42,187 nt of DNA from Saprospiraceae bacterium (GTDB taxonomy: Bacteria > Bacteroidota > Bacteroidia > Chitinophagales > Saprospiraceae): positions 1 through 42,187 of the forward strand of contig JADLDL010000328.1 in the NCBI GenBank assembly GCA_020846655.1. Reading direction: 5' to 3'. The notes under the pieces are model-generated. The model was given only the letters and a program-made list of their open reading frames with translations, searched no databases and had not been told where the DNA came from. The position numbers and the translations under genes were made by a program. Numbering within the stretch: position 1 is the stretch's first letter; the number at the start of each line of letters is the position of its first letter. Below, piece after piece: positions 15,601 to 23,338 of the stretch.

Positions 15601-18600
15601 CCACGCCGAATATTCCGCTCGTGATCCTGCGCGACCCGCCCGGCGACGGCAGTTATGCCTACTGGGAGAAAGGGCAGTCTTTTTGCACGAGCTGGAGTTT
15701 TGACATCGGAGAGAGCCAGGGCGACGGTTTGGTGGAAAAAGTATCGCTTGGGCCGAATATCACCACCTCAATAGGCGGCGGGTTCATTGTTGAAACCTCG
15801 ACAGATATCGACGTGGACGTGGTAGCCGAGGAGGAAGGTGATTTCGTCTGGACAAAAGGACAAAACCGTTCCACCAGTCAGGAGGTGTGTTTCACCTCGA
15901 AAGAAGTGCTGCAAACATCGGAGGAAGAAAATGTCGTGGGCGAAATGGGCGGCGACGTATTTCTCGGCGGCGCGCTCAACATTATCTACGGTGTTACCGA
16001 TAAACTGCTTTTTGACGAAAAGAACTGTATTTTTTACCGCGACACCAGCATCATCATGAGCCCCAACCGTTTTGCCACCACCTATTCGTATTCTGAACAC
16101 CATATCCGGAATGACGTAATCCCGGATCTGGAAAGCCTGGGAGAAACCGCGGCGGTAAAAAATTGGGAAAACATCCTTGCCTACAACGACAAGTTGAAGA
16201 AGGAAGCTGTTTTTAAGAAAAATATCTCCTTCGACGCCGGCGCCGTGTACGAATACTCCGAAGAGGCCGACACCCTGAAAGCGTCGTCCTTTACCACGGA
16301 AATCACGTTCGATGAGGACTTTATTGCACAAGGCGGCCTTTTTGTCAACGATGTCGGGGCGTCCCTGGGTTACCACCTGGTGATCCATACAGAAGACATC
16401 AAGACCTACGACACGACCCGGCAAAATGTGATCACCACGGGTTATGTGCTTAAAGACAATGAACCGGGAGACAACTTTACGCTGGATGTCAAAATGGACA
16501 AACGCTACGGCACGCCGGTTTTCGACGTAAAAGCAGGCGAATCGTCCTGCCCGCACGAACCCGGCACCCAACCCCGCGAAGAGGTGGACCTGACGGTTAA
16601 TACCACCTCTATCGCCAACGTGGCCGCCAACGATGCCGCCGTCTTCGTATTCAAGCTTGGCAACACCAGCCAAACGGAAGAAACCCGCGTGTACAATTTT
16701 ACGCTCATCAACGAAAGCAACCCCGACGGCGCCGTCGTCAAAGTGAACGGCATGCCACTGCAGGATGTGCCCTTCCAGCTATCATTTGGACAAGGGCAGG
16801 TGGTGACCGTGACGGTGGAGCGCGGGCCGGTAGCCTACACCTACAAAGATTTGCAAATTGCCATTTATTCGCCCTGCGAAAGCGACCGCGCCGAAGCGCT
16901 TAGCCTCGACAACATCGACCCGAAATTTTTCAAATCGGTGTTCCTCAATGTGTATTTCATCGAGCCTTGCAGCCCGGTCGATATCGGATTCCCCTTGCAG
17001 GACTGGGTACATACCCCTGACGGCGGTGACGAGCTCCAGGTGACGCTCAACAGCTACAACGAAGCCGACGCCGACCTGAAACAGATCCGCCTGCAATACC
17101 GCCGCACCCAAGGCGACGGCTCCTGGATCAATATCGCGGAAGTGCCGAAAGCCGATCTGGGGCCGGTATTTAAAATAGTACCCTGGAACAACGCGGGCCT
17201 CCAGGACGGGCTGTATGAAATCCGCGCCGTGACGCAATGCTTCGGAAGTTTGCCGGCCGGCATCTCACACGTGATCAAAGGGAAAATAGAACGCCGGCCG
17301 CCGGAACTGCTCGGCACCCCCGAGCCGGCCGACGGCGTGCTCAGCCCCGGCGACGAGATTTCCATCACCTTCACCGAGCCGATCCGCTGCAACCAGATCA
17401 TCCAGGCCGACCAGGTCAACCTCAACAACCTGGGCCTGTACAACACCGAAACCGGCAAACTGGTGGACGCCACGATCAGCTGCTCGGGCGACAAGATCAT
17501 CATCGTGCCGAATGTGCCGATCCAGACGATCGAGAACAAAACGCTGCGCGTTAAAACATTGGGTATTAAAGATTTGGCCGATAACACGAGCAGTCTGATC
17601 GAATGGGAGTTTTTTGTGGACCGAAACCCCCTGCACTGGGTGGGCAGCGATATCAAAATGGTGAAATACCCCGACCAAACGGTGGTATTGACCCGGCAGA
17701 TCGAAAACCTGGGCGGTCAAACGCTCAACTGGTCGCTCAGCAATATTCCTAACTGGGTGCGCATCTTCCCCAAACTGGGCCAACTGGCGCCCGGCGCCGC
17801 GGAAACGGTGAGCTTCGAGTTTAAAAACGATATGGTGCCCGGCGATTTCAAACAAACCATCCTGATGGAAGGCACGTTCGGCAACGAGCCGCTGACCATC
17901 GATGCGCGCGTGGTATGCCGCCCGCCCGACTGGGAGGTCGATCCGGGCAAGTACGATTTCAGCATGACCATGTCGCTCGAACTCGATATCGAAGGCGAAA
18001 TCTCACAGGATGAGGAGGATATCATCGCCGCTTTTATCGACGGGCAAGTGCGCGGCTTAGCCAAGGTGCAGTACAACTCCGTGGTGGATAGTTACCTCGT
18101 CTTCCTCACCGTGTACAGCAACGACCTGAACACCGGCGACATCACGTTTCAGATTTGGGACGCCTCGGATTGCCGGCTGTTCGGTACCACGGCCGAAACC
18201 TTTGTGTTCGGCGCCAACGAGGTGATCGGCTTGCCCAACATGCCGCAGGTGATCCATACCAACAACCTGCTGTTGCGCAACATTCCGCTCAACAACGGCT
18301 GGAACTGGATTTCCTTCAACCTGGAATTTCCCGACAACAGCCTGAACGCCGCACTGGCCGGCCTGGACAATCTGCCTGGCGGCCTGATCAAAAGCCAGTC
18401 GGCCTTCAGCGTCTACGATCCCGCACTCGGCTGGGTCGGTTCGCTGACTGCTTTGGCCAACACACCCATGTATCAACTGAGTGTGCCGCTGAAAGACACG
18501 ATCGAAATGCTGGGGCATCCGATCGACCTGGCAGCGGTGTCCATTCCGTTGGTGTCCGGCTGGAACTGGATCGGGTACCTGCCGCAAGCGCCGCTGCCGG

Positions 18601-19475
18601 TCAACAAGGCCCTGGCCTCGGTCGTGGCTGCCAACGGCGATGTGGTGAAAAGCCAAACGCAGTTCGCACAATACCTGCCGGGATTCGGCTGGGTGGGCAA
18701 TCTCGACTTTATGGAAGCGCCCAAGGGCTATTTGCTGAAAGTAGCCGATCCGGGTATCCTGACGTATCCGGACAAGCCCGGCTTTCAGACACAACCGCCG
18801 GTATCGGCTGACCGGAACGATGCCCCGGCTCCCGCGCAACTGCACTGGACCGTCGACCCGTCGGAGTACGAGTTCACGATGACGCTGATCGGCATGCTTT
18901 CCGCAAACGATGTGAATACCACGACCGGCGATCACGAAATTGCTGCCTTTGCGGGCGGAACACTTCGGGGCACTACCCGGGCCATTTTTATCGAGCCGCT
19001 GCAGCAGTGGATGTTTTTCCTGACCGTTTATGCCAATACTGCCGGTGAAGCCCTGCAATTCCGGCTTTTCGACAGTGCCCAGGCGATGGAGTTCGGGCTG
19101 AATGAAACGATGGTTTTCACGGCCAACGGACAGGAAGGTTCCATTCAGAACCCGATGCCGTTTACGCTGGAAACTTCGGCAACCCATTCCGGACCGCTCC
19201 CGGGCGTGACGCAGTTCGAGGTGTTTCCGAACCCGTTCAATGACCGGCTGAACCTTCGTTTTCACTCGGGGAACAGCCGCACCGGCTACATCACCGTGAC
19301 GGACATGCTGGGTGTGCTGCATTTCAGGGCCCCTGTGTCCATCGTATCCGGTTTGAACACCTGGAGTTGGGACGGTCGTTCGGATACCGGCGGCTTGCTC
19401 CCGGCCGGACTATACACCGTGCAACTGGAGGCTGAGGAGGAGGTGTTAACCCGGAAAGTGCTGCGAAATCCCTGA
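12630..19475 (+). CDS. Giant LamG/FN3 surface protein with T9SS sorting domain
   Basis: 2281-residue exported protein. Signal peptide about 1-25 (LIPGRSPAQ). Order of modules: N-terminal region to about 90; fibronectin type III about 92-172 (RIVVSWAPDP, GYKIYRNGAYL); LamG jelly-roll 1 about 203-375 (WTVSFWVKI, DWHYVAATHN, VAYWKLDEGTG); LamG 2 about 445-620 (ATITLWLKS, HYFNFNEGSG); carboxypeptidase-like sandwiches about 690-860; a long central region with ILRDPPGDGSYAYWEKG near residue 1000; a Big_5-type Ig domain about 1555-1670 (PADGVLSPGDEISITFTEPI). Two pairs of related modules follow at about 1768-2165. A type A T9SS domain (FEVFPNPFNDRLNLRF ... RKVLRNP) begins about 2195. LamG domains commonly bind glycans or proteins, so adhesion or matrix formation is likely but unproven. 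It follows the fibre-like gene by 59 nt, and a strong hairpin lies downstream. Confidence 0.88.
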   Translation: MKNIHLRLLLAAGLAMLIPGRSPAQSANCLKSTANFKGSASVNYGNLTNAFNSQNRASLSVGQLAVGDYIGQDNTGVFGYWGRYLMPPLPPDVHATEGDLPDRIVVSWAPDPLGASPEAGYKIYRNGAYLAAVDKNTLNFTDFNILAGEFYTYQVSGSNQYGEGSKGSALGFLNPNGVVTGQVRSTTGNSVPGVTVELTPTLGTALAFNGDDHLFAEYDAGLVSSKWTVSFWVKIDNGNDRSGILDFGKAVNKNWWFLTTAAGQKKGVVVGIAGNELSYEFPDNGAGDWHYVAATHNSASLLLYVDGELVATKVAPYGAGTSRLFMGSLSDDTKFFNGSLDEVRLFNRQLSQTELQQFMHQTVPSNAPGLVAYWKLDEGTGAKSFSLAGNRNIGYLCGPQWSDDRPDVKNAGITDASGFYQIDGVNYGSGNTFSASARKSFYFNQSLEFNGVNQQHVELPDFDVSDTATITLWLKSFDFNSYQQIIHKNASTNIFDLNVNQGQLELRLGQSSTKQFGAMPPGFHHLAITMIHVGSTIAAQVFMDGQSLGTHNYSYGNHNWSGSPWRVGVFVDFSGVFKDYFSGLIDEIAFFDKALTPAEIQTYFNTGTDVTSQRLQHYFNFNEGSGTAVADLGTALGPAGTIHGATWAPTAALPQTAPHEFSPDARLVTLNPSNTSTDGVDFTDQSTIPVSGYVRYEGTDCFVDSMEILVNGATHNPPLFTDADGKFVLDMEPGASATLTPKYHDHVFYPAFWEVKNVSTPVAGILFRDQTKRALEGQIAGGDCRQSIIPAGAKVKVKVASDDGCFEKVLELNHQDNADGRYKFTGLPPMKMTVSIVEHSNPFIYGYFQVAGGTSFDLTELNDTIDFTYYALPEIEIAPLPTNTCGKQILEQYSRYEVEIKVKESYDGGVCYVDTAILSISNEFSEGNPQVDTTMTNGTFRLKFMAGLPNIVDPFLKTLTVTADVNGRLATETAQAVITGERPRVGTFTTTTPNIPLVILRDPPGDGSYAYWEKGQSFCTSWSFDIGESQGDGLVEKVSLGPNITTSIGGGFIVETSTDIDVDVVAEEEGDFVWTKGQNRSTSQEVCFTSKEVLQTSEEENVVGEMGGDVFLGGALNIIYGVTDKLLFDEKNCIFYRDTSIIMSPNRFATTYSYSEHHIRNDVIPDLESLGETAAVKNWENILAYNDKLKKEAVFKKNISFDAGAVYEYSEEADTLKASSFTTEITFDEDFIAQGGLFVNDVGASLGYHLVIHTEDIKTYDTTRQNVITTGYVLKDNEPGDNFTLDVKMDKRYGTPVFDVKAGESSCPHEPGTQPREEVDLTVNTTSIANVAANDAAVFVFKLGNTSQTEETRVYNFTLINESNPDGAVVKVNGMPLQDVPFQLSFGQGQVVTVTVERGPVAYTYKDLQIAIYSPCESDRAEALSLDNIDPKFFKSVFLNVYFIEPCSPVDIGFPLQDWVHTPDGGDELQVTLNSYNEADADLKQIRLQYRRTQGDGSWINIAEVPKADLGPVFKIVPWNNAGLQDGLYEIRAVTQCFGSLPAGISHVIKGKIERRPPELLGTPEPADGVLSPGDEISITFTEPIRCNQIIQADQVNLNNLGLYNTETGKLVDATISCSGDKIIIVPNVPIQTIENKTLRVKTLGIKDLADNTSSLIEWEFFVDRNPLHWVGSDIKMVKYPDQTVVLTRQIENLGGQTLNWSLSNIPNWVRIFPKLGQLAPGAAETVSFEFKNDMVPGDFKQTILMEGTFGNEPLTIDARVVCRPPDWEVDPGKYDFSMTMSLELDIEGEISQDEEDIIAAFIDGQVRGLAKVQYNSVVDSYLVFLTVYSNDLNTGDITFQIWDASDCRLFGTTAETFVFGANEVIGLPNMPQVIHTNNLLLRNIPLNNGWNWISFNLEFPDNSLNAALAGLDNLPGGLIKSQSAFSVYDPALGWVGSLTALANTPMYQLSVPLKDTIEMLGHPIDLAAVSIPLVSGWNWIGYLPQAPLPVNKALASVVAANGDVVKSQTQFAQYLPGFGWVGNLDFMEAPKGYLLKVADPGILTYPDKPGFQTQPPVSADRNDAPAPAQLHWTVDPSEYEFTMTLIGMLSANDVNTTTGDHEIAAFAGGTLRGTTRAIFIEPLQQWMFFLTVYANTAGEALQFRLFDSAQAMEFGLNETMVFTANGQEGSIQNPMPFTLETSATHSGPLPGVTQFEVFPNPFNDRLNLRFHSGNSRTGYITVTDMLGVLHFRAPVSIVSGLNTWSWDGRSDTGGLLPAGLYTVQLEAEEEVLTRKVLRNP

Positions 19476-19537
19476 GGGATGAACGGGTAAATGGTGTTTC
19501 CCGGCTGCGGCCGGGCACAAATTTGGTTTTGAAGATC

Positions 19538-19576
19538 CGGCCGGGTGCGACAGGTTGCCGCACCCGGCCGATTTTA
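19538..19576 (+). terminator. Terminator between convergent genes
   Basis: Perfect 12-bp stem CGGCCGGGTGCG at 19538-19549 with its complement at 19559-19570, 9-nt loop, followed by ATTTTAAT. The T-richer flank is on the plus strand, so it mainly ends the giant gene. A smaller hairpin, CCCGGC-TGCG-GCCGGG, precedes it at about 19500-19515. The stem lies just past the 3' end of the acetyltransferase gene and may act in both directions. Confidence 0.7.
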
Positions 19577-19582
19577 ATAGGC

Positions 19583-20032
19583 TTATCGGCGGTACAGAAT
19601 CTTCCCGTTCCACCAACCCGTTTCGATCACGGCCTTGTTTTTTCGATAAAAATTGAGGGCAGGCTCGTTCCAGTCCAGCACCTGCCATTTGACGAGGCGA
19701 CAGCCCCGTCGGCGGCCTTCCGCCACAAACGCATCGAAGAGTAGCTGGCCGATGCCGAAGCGCCGGTGCGATTCTTTGACCACAAAATCGTCGAGGTACA
19801 GCATTTTGCCCCGCCAGGTGGAGTACGCCATATAGAACAGGGTCAAGCCGACGACCTGGCCGTCCATTTCGGCCACAGTACATTCAAAAAGACCGTTCCG
19901 AAAATCTTCGAGGTACTCTTCCGGTGTTGTTTCCACGGCTTCCGGTTCTTTCTCGTACACCGCCAACTCGTACACCAGATCGTGGATGGCCGGCAAATCG
20001 GCTTCGGTGGCCGGACGAATCAAAACAGACAT
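19583..20032 (-). CDS. GNAT acetyltransferase, diamine N-acetyltransferase-like
   Basis: 149-residue cytosolic acetyl-CoA-dependent N-acetyltransferase. MSVLIRPATEADLPAIHDLV is the GNAT first strand and helix. MLYLDDFVVKESHRRFGIG contains motif A with the acetyl-CoA pyrophosphate loop (RRFGIG, an R-x-x-G-x-G pattern), and WNEPALNFYRKNKA is the motif B helix with its conserved N and FY. The arrangement (YELAVYEKEP early, YLDDFVV, LNFY-K-NA) resembles the spermidine/thialysine N-acetyltransferase branch, so a polyamine-like amine is the best guess for the substrate, though this is not certain. It follows the DUF1801 gene by 24 nt on the same strand, so the two probably form an operon. Confidence 0.85.
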   Translation of the reverse strand: MSVLIRPATEADLPAIHDLVYELAVYEKEPEAVETTPEEYLEDFRNGLFECTVAEMDGQVVGLTLFYMAYSTWRGKMLYLDDFVVKESHRRFGIGQLLFDAFVAEGRRRGCRLVKWQVLDWNEPALNFYRKNKAVIETGWWNGKILYRR

Positions 20033-20056
20033 AAGCAGGTAAGTTTAGGTTGAGTG

Positions 20057-20464
20057 CTATGGTTTTTTTATTTTTTGGCGCTGCCAATCTTCGTCTATGA
20101 GGAAAGCTTCGTGGAGCATGTCCAGCAAAGGCTCCTCCTGCAGCTCGCTGGGCTGCCTGAGCAACACGTACCCAACTTCCTTGCGGGCGCCCATGTCGAG
20201 CAAACCTTGTTCGTTGGAGAGCAGGTGGCCGCGGGTAAAGCCCAGCGCGACCCCCTGCGGATGGCCACTGTAGGGGAATGAAGCCGGGTACAGAAAACAA
20301 ATCCTGCCGAAGCGGTGGTAATAGGGCACACCGTAACCGAATTTTTCGCGAACTTCCGGGAAATTTTGGAGGATCAGTTGGCGCAGCCGGCTACAAATGA
20401 CCTGCTCTTCCGGGAGCAGGGCTTCGTGGAAGGTGTCAAAATCCTTGAACCGGTACAATTGCAT
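20057..20464 (-). CDS. DUF1801 (YdhG-like) domain protein
   Basis: 135 residues from the start MQLYRFKDFDTFHEALLP. A longer frame opens at 20506, but the extra 14 residues (MFHFPVPRHH...) have no family support, so the inner start is chosen. The segments RLRQLILQNFPEVREKFGYG, VPYYHRFGRICFLYP, VALGFTRGHLL and GYVLLRQP match the DUF1801 fold (SRPBCC-unrelated small alpha/beta domain; the E-K-x-x-YG-x-P-x-Y pattern is the hallmark). The biochemical role of the family is not established; some members have been linked to iron handling. Probably the first gene of an operon with the acetyltransferase, and divergent from the GH3 gene. Confidence 0.8.
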   Translation of the reverse strand: MQLYRFKDFDTFHEALLPEEQVICSRLRQLILQNFPEVREKFGYGVPYYHRFGRICFLYPASFPYSGHPQGVALGFTRGHLLSNEQGLLDMGARKEVGYVLLRQPSELQEEPLLDMLHEAFLIDEDWQRQKIKKP

Positions 20465-20565
20465 GCTTCGAGATTTGTGGTGGCGAGGAACGGGGAAATG
20501 AAACAAAGTAAAAGGTTTAACCGAAATTTGCAGCGAACATTCCCCAGAAACCCTGTTATAGGCCG

Positions 20566-20573
20566 CAAAGTTA
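20566..20573 (-). promoter_or_regulatory. -7 box for the DUF1801/GNAT operon
   Basis: The minus strand reads TAACTTTG, an exact TAnnTTTG match, about 100 nt before the DUF1801 start. A second, shifted candidate TTACTTTG lies closer to the gene near 20503-20510. Confidence 0.4.
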
Positions 20574-20608
20574 CCATTGGAGCCGGGTACAAGTTTTTAC
20601 CTATTCTT

Positions 20609-20616
20609 TATCTTCG
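20609..20616 (+). promoter_or_regulatory. Possible -7 box for the GH3 gene
   Basis: TATCTTCG differs from TAnnTTTG at one base and lies 23 nt before the GH3 start, a spacing common for genes with short leaders. Weak call. Confidence 0.3.
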
Positions 20617-20638
20617 CATTCAGAGAAAGTATTTGCTT

Positions 20639-22162
20639 ATGAAATGGCTGGTCAACGCAACGGTGAAACAATACCTGCGCCTACGCATGCAGCGCATTGA
20701 GCGGTATATGTACCAGCCAGAAGCCACTCAAGAACGCTGGTTTTTTAAACTGCTCGACAGTGCCCGCCACACGGAATTTGGCCGCCGCTACCAATTCGAA
20801 TCCATTCGGTCCATAGACGATTATACCCGTCGGGTGCCGGTACACGACTATGAGTCGCTCAAAGGCGATATTGCCCGGATGATGCGCGGCGAACGCGATG
20901 TGCTCTGGGCCGGCGAAGTCAATTGGTACAGCAAAAGCAGCGGCACGACCAGCGACAAAAGCAAGTACATCCCGGTCCCGCGTACCAACCTGGTGCATGG
21001 CCATATCGCCGGGAGCTGGGATTCAGTAGCCTTGCTCTACCACCACAAGCCCGATCTGGAGATTTTTCGCCGCCGCAACCTCATCATGCCCGGTAGTTTC
21101 GAACGCCTGGCTGATTATCCCAAGACCCGCGTGGGCGACGTGAGTTCCATCCTGACCTATCACATGCCGGCCATCGGCCGGATGTTTTATACTCCCGATT
21201 TCGATACGGCCCTGATGCCGAGTTTTGAAGAAAAAATCAAACGCATTGCCGAACTGGTGAGCCGCACCGACGACGTAGTCATGTTTGGCGGCGTGCCGAC
21301 CTGGATTCTTGTGCTGTTCCGGCTGATTCTGGAAAAAACCGGCAAGCAAAACATGCTCGAAGTATGGCCCCACCTTCAGGCGTACATGCACGGCGGGGTA
21401 GGTTTTGAGCCGTACCGGCAAACCTTTCGCGAACTGATTCCCAGCGACTCATTTGTGTACCAGGAAATCTACAATGCCTCCGAAGGCTATTTTGGCGCAC
21501 AATGCGATATGGACCGCGACGATATGCTGCTACTGGCCGACAATGGCGTGTTCTACGAGTTCATCCCGTTCGAAGAATGGGACAAAGAACACCCCCGGAC
21601 GGTGTTGCTCAGCGACGTCGAACTGGGCAAAGACTACGCTGTACTCATTTCCTCCAACAACGGCCTCTGGCGCTATTTGCCGGGCGATACCGTCGTGTTT
21701 ACGCGCCGCTACCCGTTCTGCTTCCGTATTTCGGGCCGCACCAAGCAATTTATCAATGCCTTCGGCGAAGAAGTGATGGTGGGCGATACCGACAAGGCGC
21801 TGGCCGAAACCTGCCGCCAACTCGGCGTGCTGGTGTCCGAATACACCGCTGCGCCCCTGTATTTTGCCAACGAACGCAGCAAGGGTGGTCACGAGTGGGT
21901 CGTGGAGTTTGAAAAAGCCCCTTCCGACCTCGAACGCTTCAACCGGATGCTCGACGAAACCCTGCAGCGCATCAACTCCGACTACGAAGCCAAACGCTAC
22001 CGGGGCCTGGCCCTCGACCAATTGCGGCTGCACCCCGTGCCTCCCGGCACTTTCCAGCGTTGGATGAAAGCGCGCGGCAAATTCGGCAGCCAAAACAAGG
22101 TGCCCCGCCTGGCCAACCACCGGCAGTTTGTGGAAGAAGTGTTGTTGTTTGCAGGGGGCTAG
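20639..22162 (+). CDS. GH3-family acyl-acid amido synthetase-like protein
   Basis: 507 residues from MKWLVNATVKQYLRL; the open frame extends upstream to 20315 but that part overlaps the divergent DUF1801 gene and has no family similarity. GH3 enzymes are ANL-superfamily proteins that adenylate a carboxylic acid and, in plants, join it to an amino acid. All three nucleotide-binding motifs are visible: S100-S101-G-T-T in YSKSSGTTSDKSKYIPV, Y278-NASEGYFG (Y-x-x-SE), and LPGDTVVF followed by ISGRTKQFINAFGEEV. Length matches bacterial members. The substrate in Bacteroidota is unknown. No carrier-protein or amino-acid gene is adjacent; the gene faces a methyltransferase-like gene only 12 nt away. 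Confidence 0.9.
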   Translation: MKWLVNATVKQYLRLRMQRIERYMYQPEATQERWFFKLLDSARHTEFGRRYQFESIRSIDDYTRRVPVHDYESLKGDIARMMRGERDVLWAGEVNWYSKSSGTTSDKSKYIPVPRTNLVHGHIAGSWDSVALLYHHKPDLEIFRRRNLIMPGSFERLADYPKTRVGDVSSILTYHMPAIGRMFYTPDFDTALMPSFEEKIKRIAELVSRTDDVVMFGGVPTWILVLFRLILEKTGKQNMLEVWPHLQAYMHGGVGFEPYRQTFRELIPSDSFVYQEIYNASEGYFGAQCDMDRDDMLLLADNGVFYEFIPFEEWDKEHPRTVLLSDVELGKDYAVLISSNNGLWRYLPGDTVVFTRRYPFCFRISGRTKQFINAFGEEVMVGDTDKALAETCRQLGVLVSEYTAAPLYFANERSKGGHEWVVEFEKAPSDLERFNRMLDETLQRINSDYEAKRYRGLALDQLRLHPVPPGTFQRWMKARGKFGSQNKVPRLANHRQFVEEVLLFAGG

Positions 22163-22174
22163 TCGCGGATAGCA

Positions 22175-23014
22175 CTATAACAAATTTTCTTTGACGACAC
22201 AGTAACAAATCCAGGTGTATTGCATCGCCTGTGTTTCAAATGGCTTCAAAAAGTCGTGTTCCAGTGTGGTAAACAAAGGCGCCGGTGTGGGGTACAGATC
22301 ATCCGTCCACGCCTCTCCCCAACGCGTTTTTTGATTTTTGAATACCGGAGGGAATTCATAGTACAAGTCGAGCACTGAATGTAAAAAATCGGCATCTTGC
22401 CGATTGGGTGCAATGGCCCGGGCCCTTTGCCCTGGGCTCCAGATCTGCGCCAGCGCAGCGCGCCAACCCTTGCTCAACAGGGGTGTTTTATGGCCGGCGT
22501 GCTGAAAGGCTTTTTTTAGCGAATAGCAATCCCCCTTTCCCTTGGGGTAGTTGTCTTCGAAGATAAACTTCCTGAACCCCAGGTTTATTCCTTGTTTCAG
22601 CCGCTCCAGCGCGTTTTGGTGGTCATCAAAAAACAACACTGCGTTTTCTTTGTCCGGGATGATCGACCAATCTATTTTCGAAAAATCCAGTTGGAAATAA
22701 TGGACCTTGGGCGAGATATATTCCCGCTTGCTCAGGTCGATGTCGATGCTAAATACCGTGGCCTCCGGCAAGGTTTTTTCGATGAGCCAGCTGCCCTGGC
22801 CTTTCCAAATGCCACTCTCGATCACATAGGCAGGTTGCAGTTGTTGCAACATAAACCAAGTCGCAAAAAGGTGTGGAATTTGCATGCCACCCTGGTTGTT
22901 GGAGATGGGCCGCGTTGCATATAAACCTAAAAAATCGGGAATAGATGCGCGTATGTCTTCCCGAGTCCAGGGAATGTGTTGGCCTGTTGTAAATCCATGC
23001 ATTTCCTGTTGCAT
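22175..23014 (-). CDS. Orphan methyltransferase-like protein
   Basis: 279 residues, recognised only at fold level. The segment YVIESGIWKGQGSWLIEKTL followed by ATVFSIDIDLS looks like a Rossmann SAM-binding motif I (E-x-G-x-x-x-G) and the acidic end of strand 2. VLFFDDHQNALERL and FRKFIFEDNYP resemble the strand 4 region of class I methyltransferases of the CmcI/Methyltransf_24 type. No signal peptide. The C-terminal 100 residues are rich in aromatics (YYEFPPVFKNQKTRW) and may bind substrate. Its bases are more AT-rich than those of adjacent genes, which could reflect acquisition. It stands alone on the minus strand, so no pathway can be inferred. Confidence 0.6.
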   Translation of the reverse strand: MQQEMHGFTTGQHIPWTREDIRASIPDFLGLYATRPISNNQGGMQIPHLFATWFMLQQLQPAYVIESGIWKGQGSWLIEKTLPEATVFSIDIDLSKREYISPKVHYFQLDFSKIDWSIIPDKENAVLFFDDHQNALERLKQGINLGFRKFIFEDNYPKGKGDCYSLKKAFQHAGHKTPLLSKGWRAALAQIWSPGQRARAIAPNRQDADFLHSVLDLYYEFPPVFKNQKTRWGEAWTDDLYPTPAPLFTTLEHDFLKPFETQAMQYTWICYCVVKENLL

Positions 23015-23338
23015 AAATTCTGTTTTTTCTAAAAATGAGATGCCCTCATCCTCTGCTTAAGTGAGGGTGCCGCGCAGCAGGTTTTAAAAAAGCCACGTGG
23101 TTGATTCTAAAATCCACCTCAATTTGAATGGTTGCAGAGGAGTCGCCCAAGCCGTACTTGTCCCTTGTGCAGGTATTTCTGATAACTGTAGCAGATTTTC
23201 TGATAAGTGTGCAAAGCCAATTCCTGGCGCCGGCCAGAAAACCTTGCCAACCCCCGACAGCCCCGCATTTCAAGCCGGATTTTTTGCCCAAATTCCCCGA
23301 CCTTCCGCCCCGGTTTTCTTTTCCAAAAACTGCCCGAT
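23015..23338. promoter_or_regulatory. Divergent intergenic region with a 21-bp-spaced direct repeat
   Basis: 324 nt between divergent genes. Two direct copies of TTTCTGATAANTGT lie at 23176-23189 and 23197-23210, exactly 21 bp apart (two helical turns), as expected for a dimeric regulator such as a LytTR or AraC type. No clear TAnnTTTG box was found on either strand. A minus-strand frame at 23046-23160 reads protein-like (YGLGDSSATIQIEVDF) but has no family match; it could be a gene remnant. Confidence 0.4.

Noticed and set aside
18057-19322. A 421-residue antisense frame in the LamG giant
   Set aside because: No domain or start signal; overlaps the conserved C-terminal modules of the sense protein.
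23046-23160. Possible 3' gene remnant on the minus strand (YGLGDSSATIQIEVDFR...)
   Set aside because: It reads protein-like but is under 40 residues, has no recognisable family and overlaps the regulatory direct repeat region. Kept only as a note in that region.
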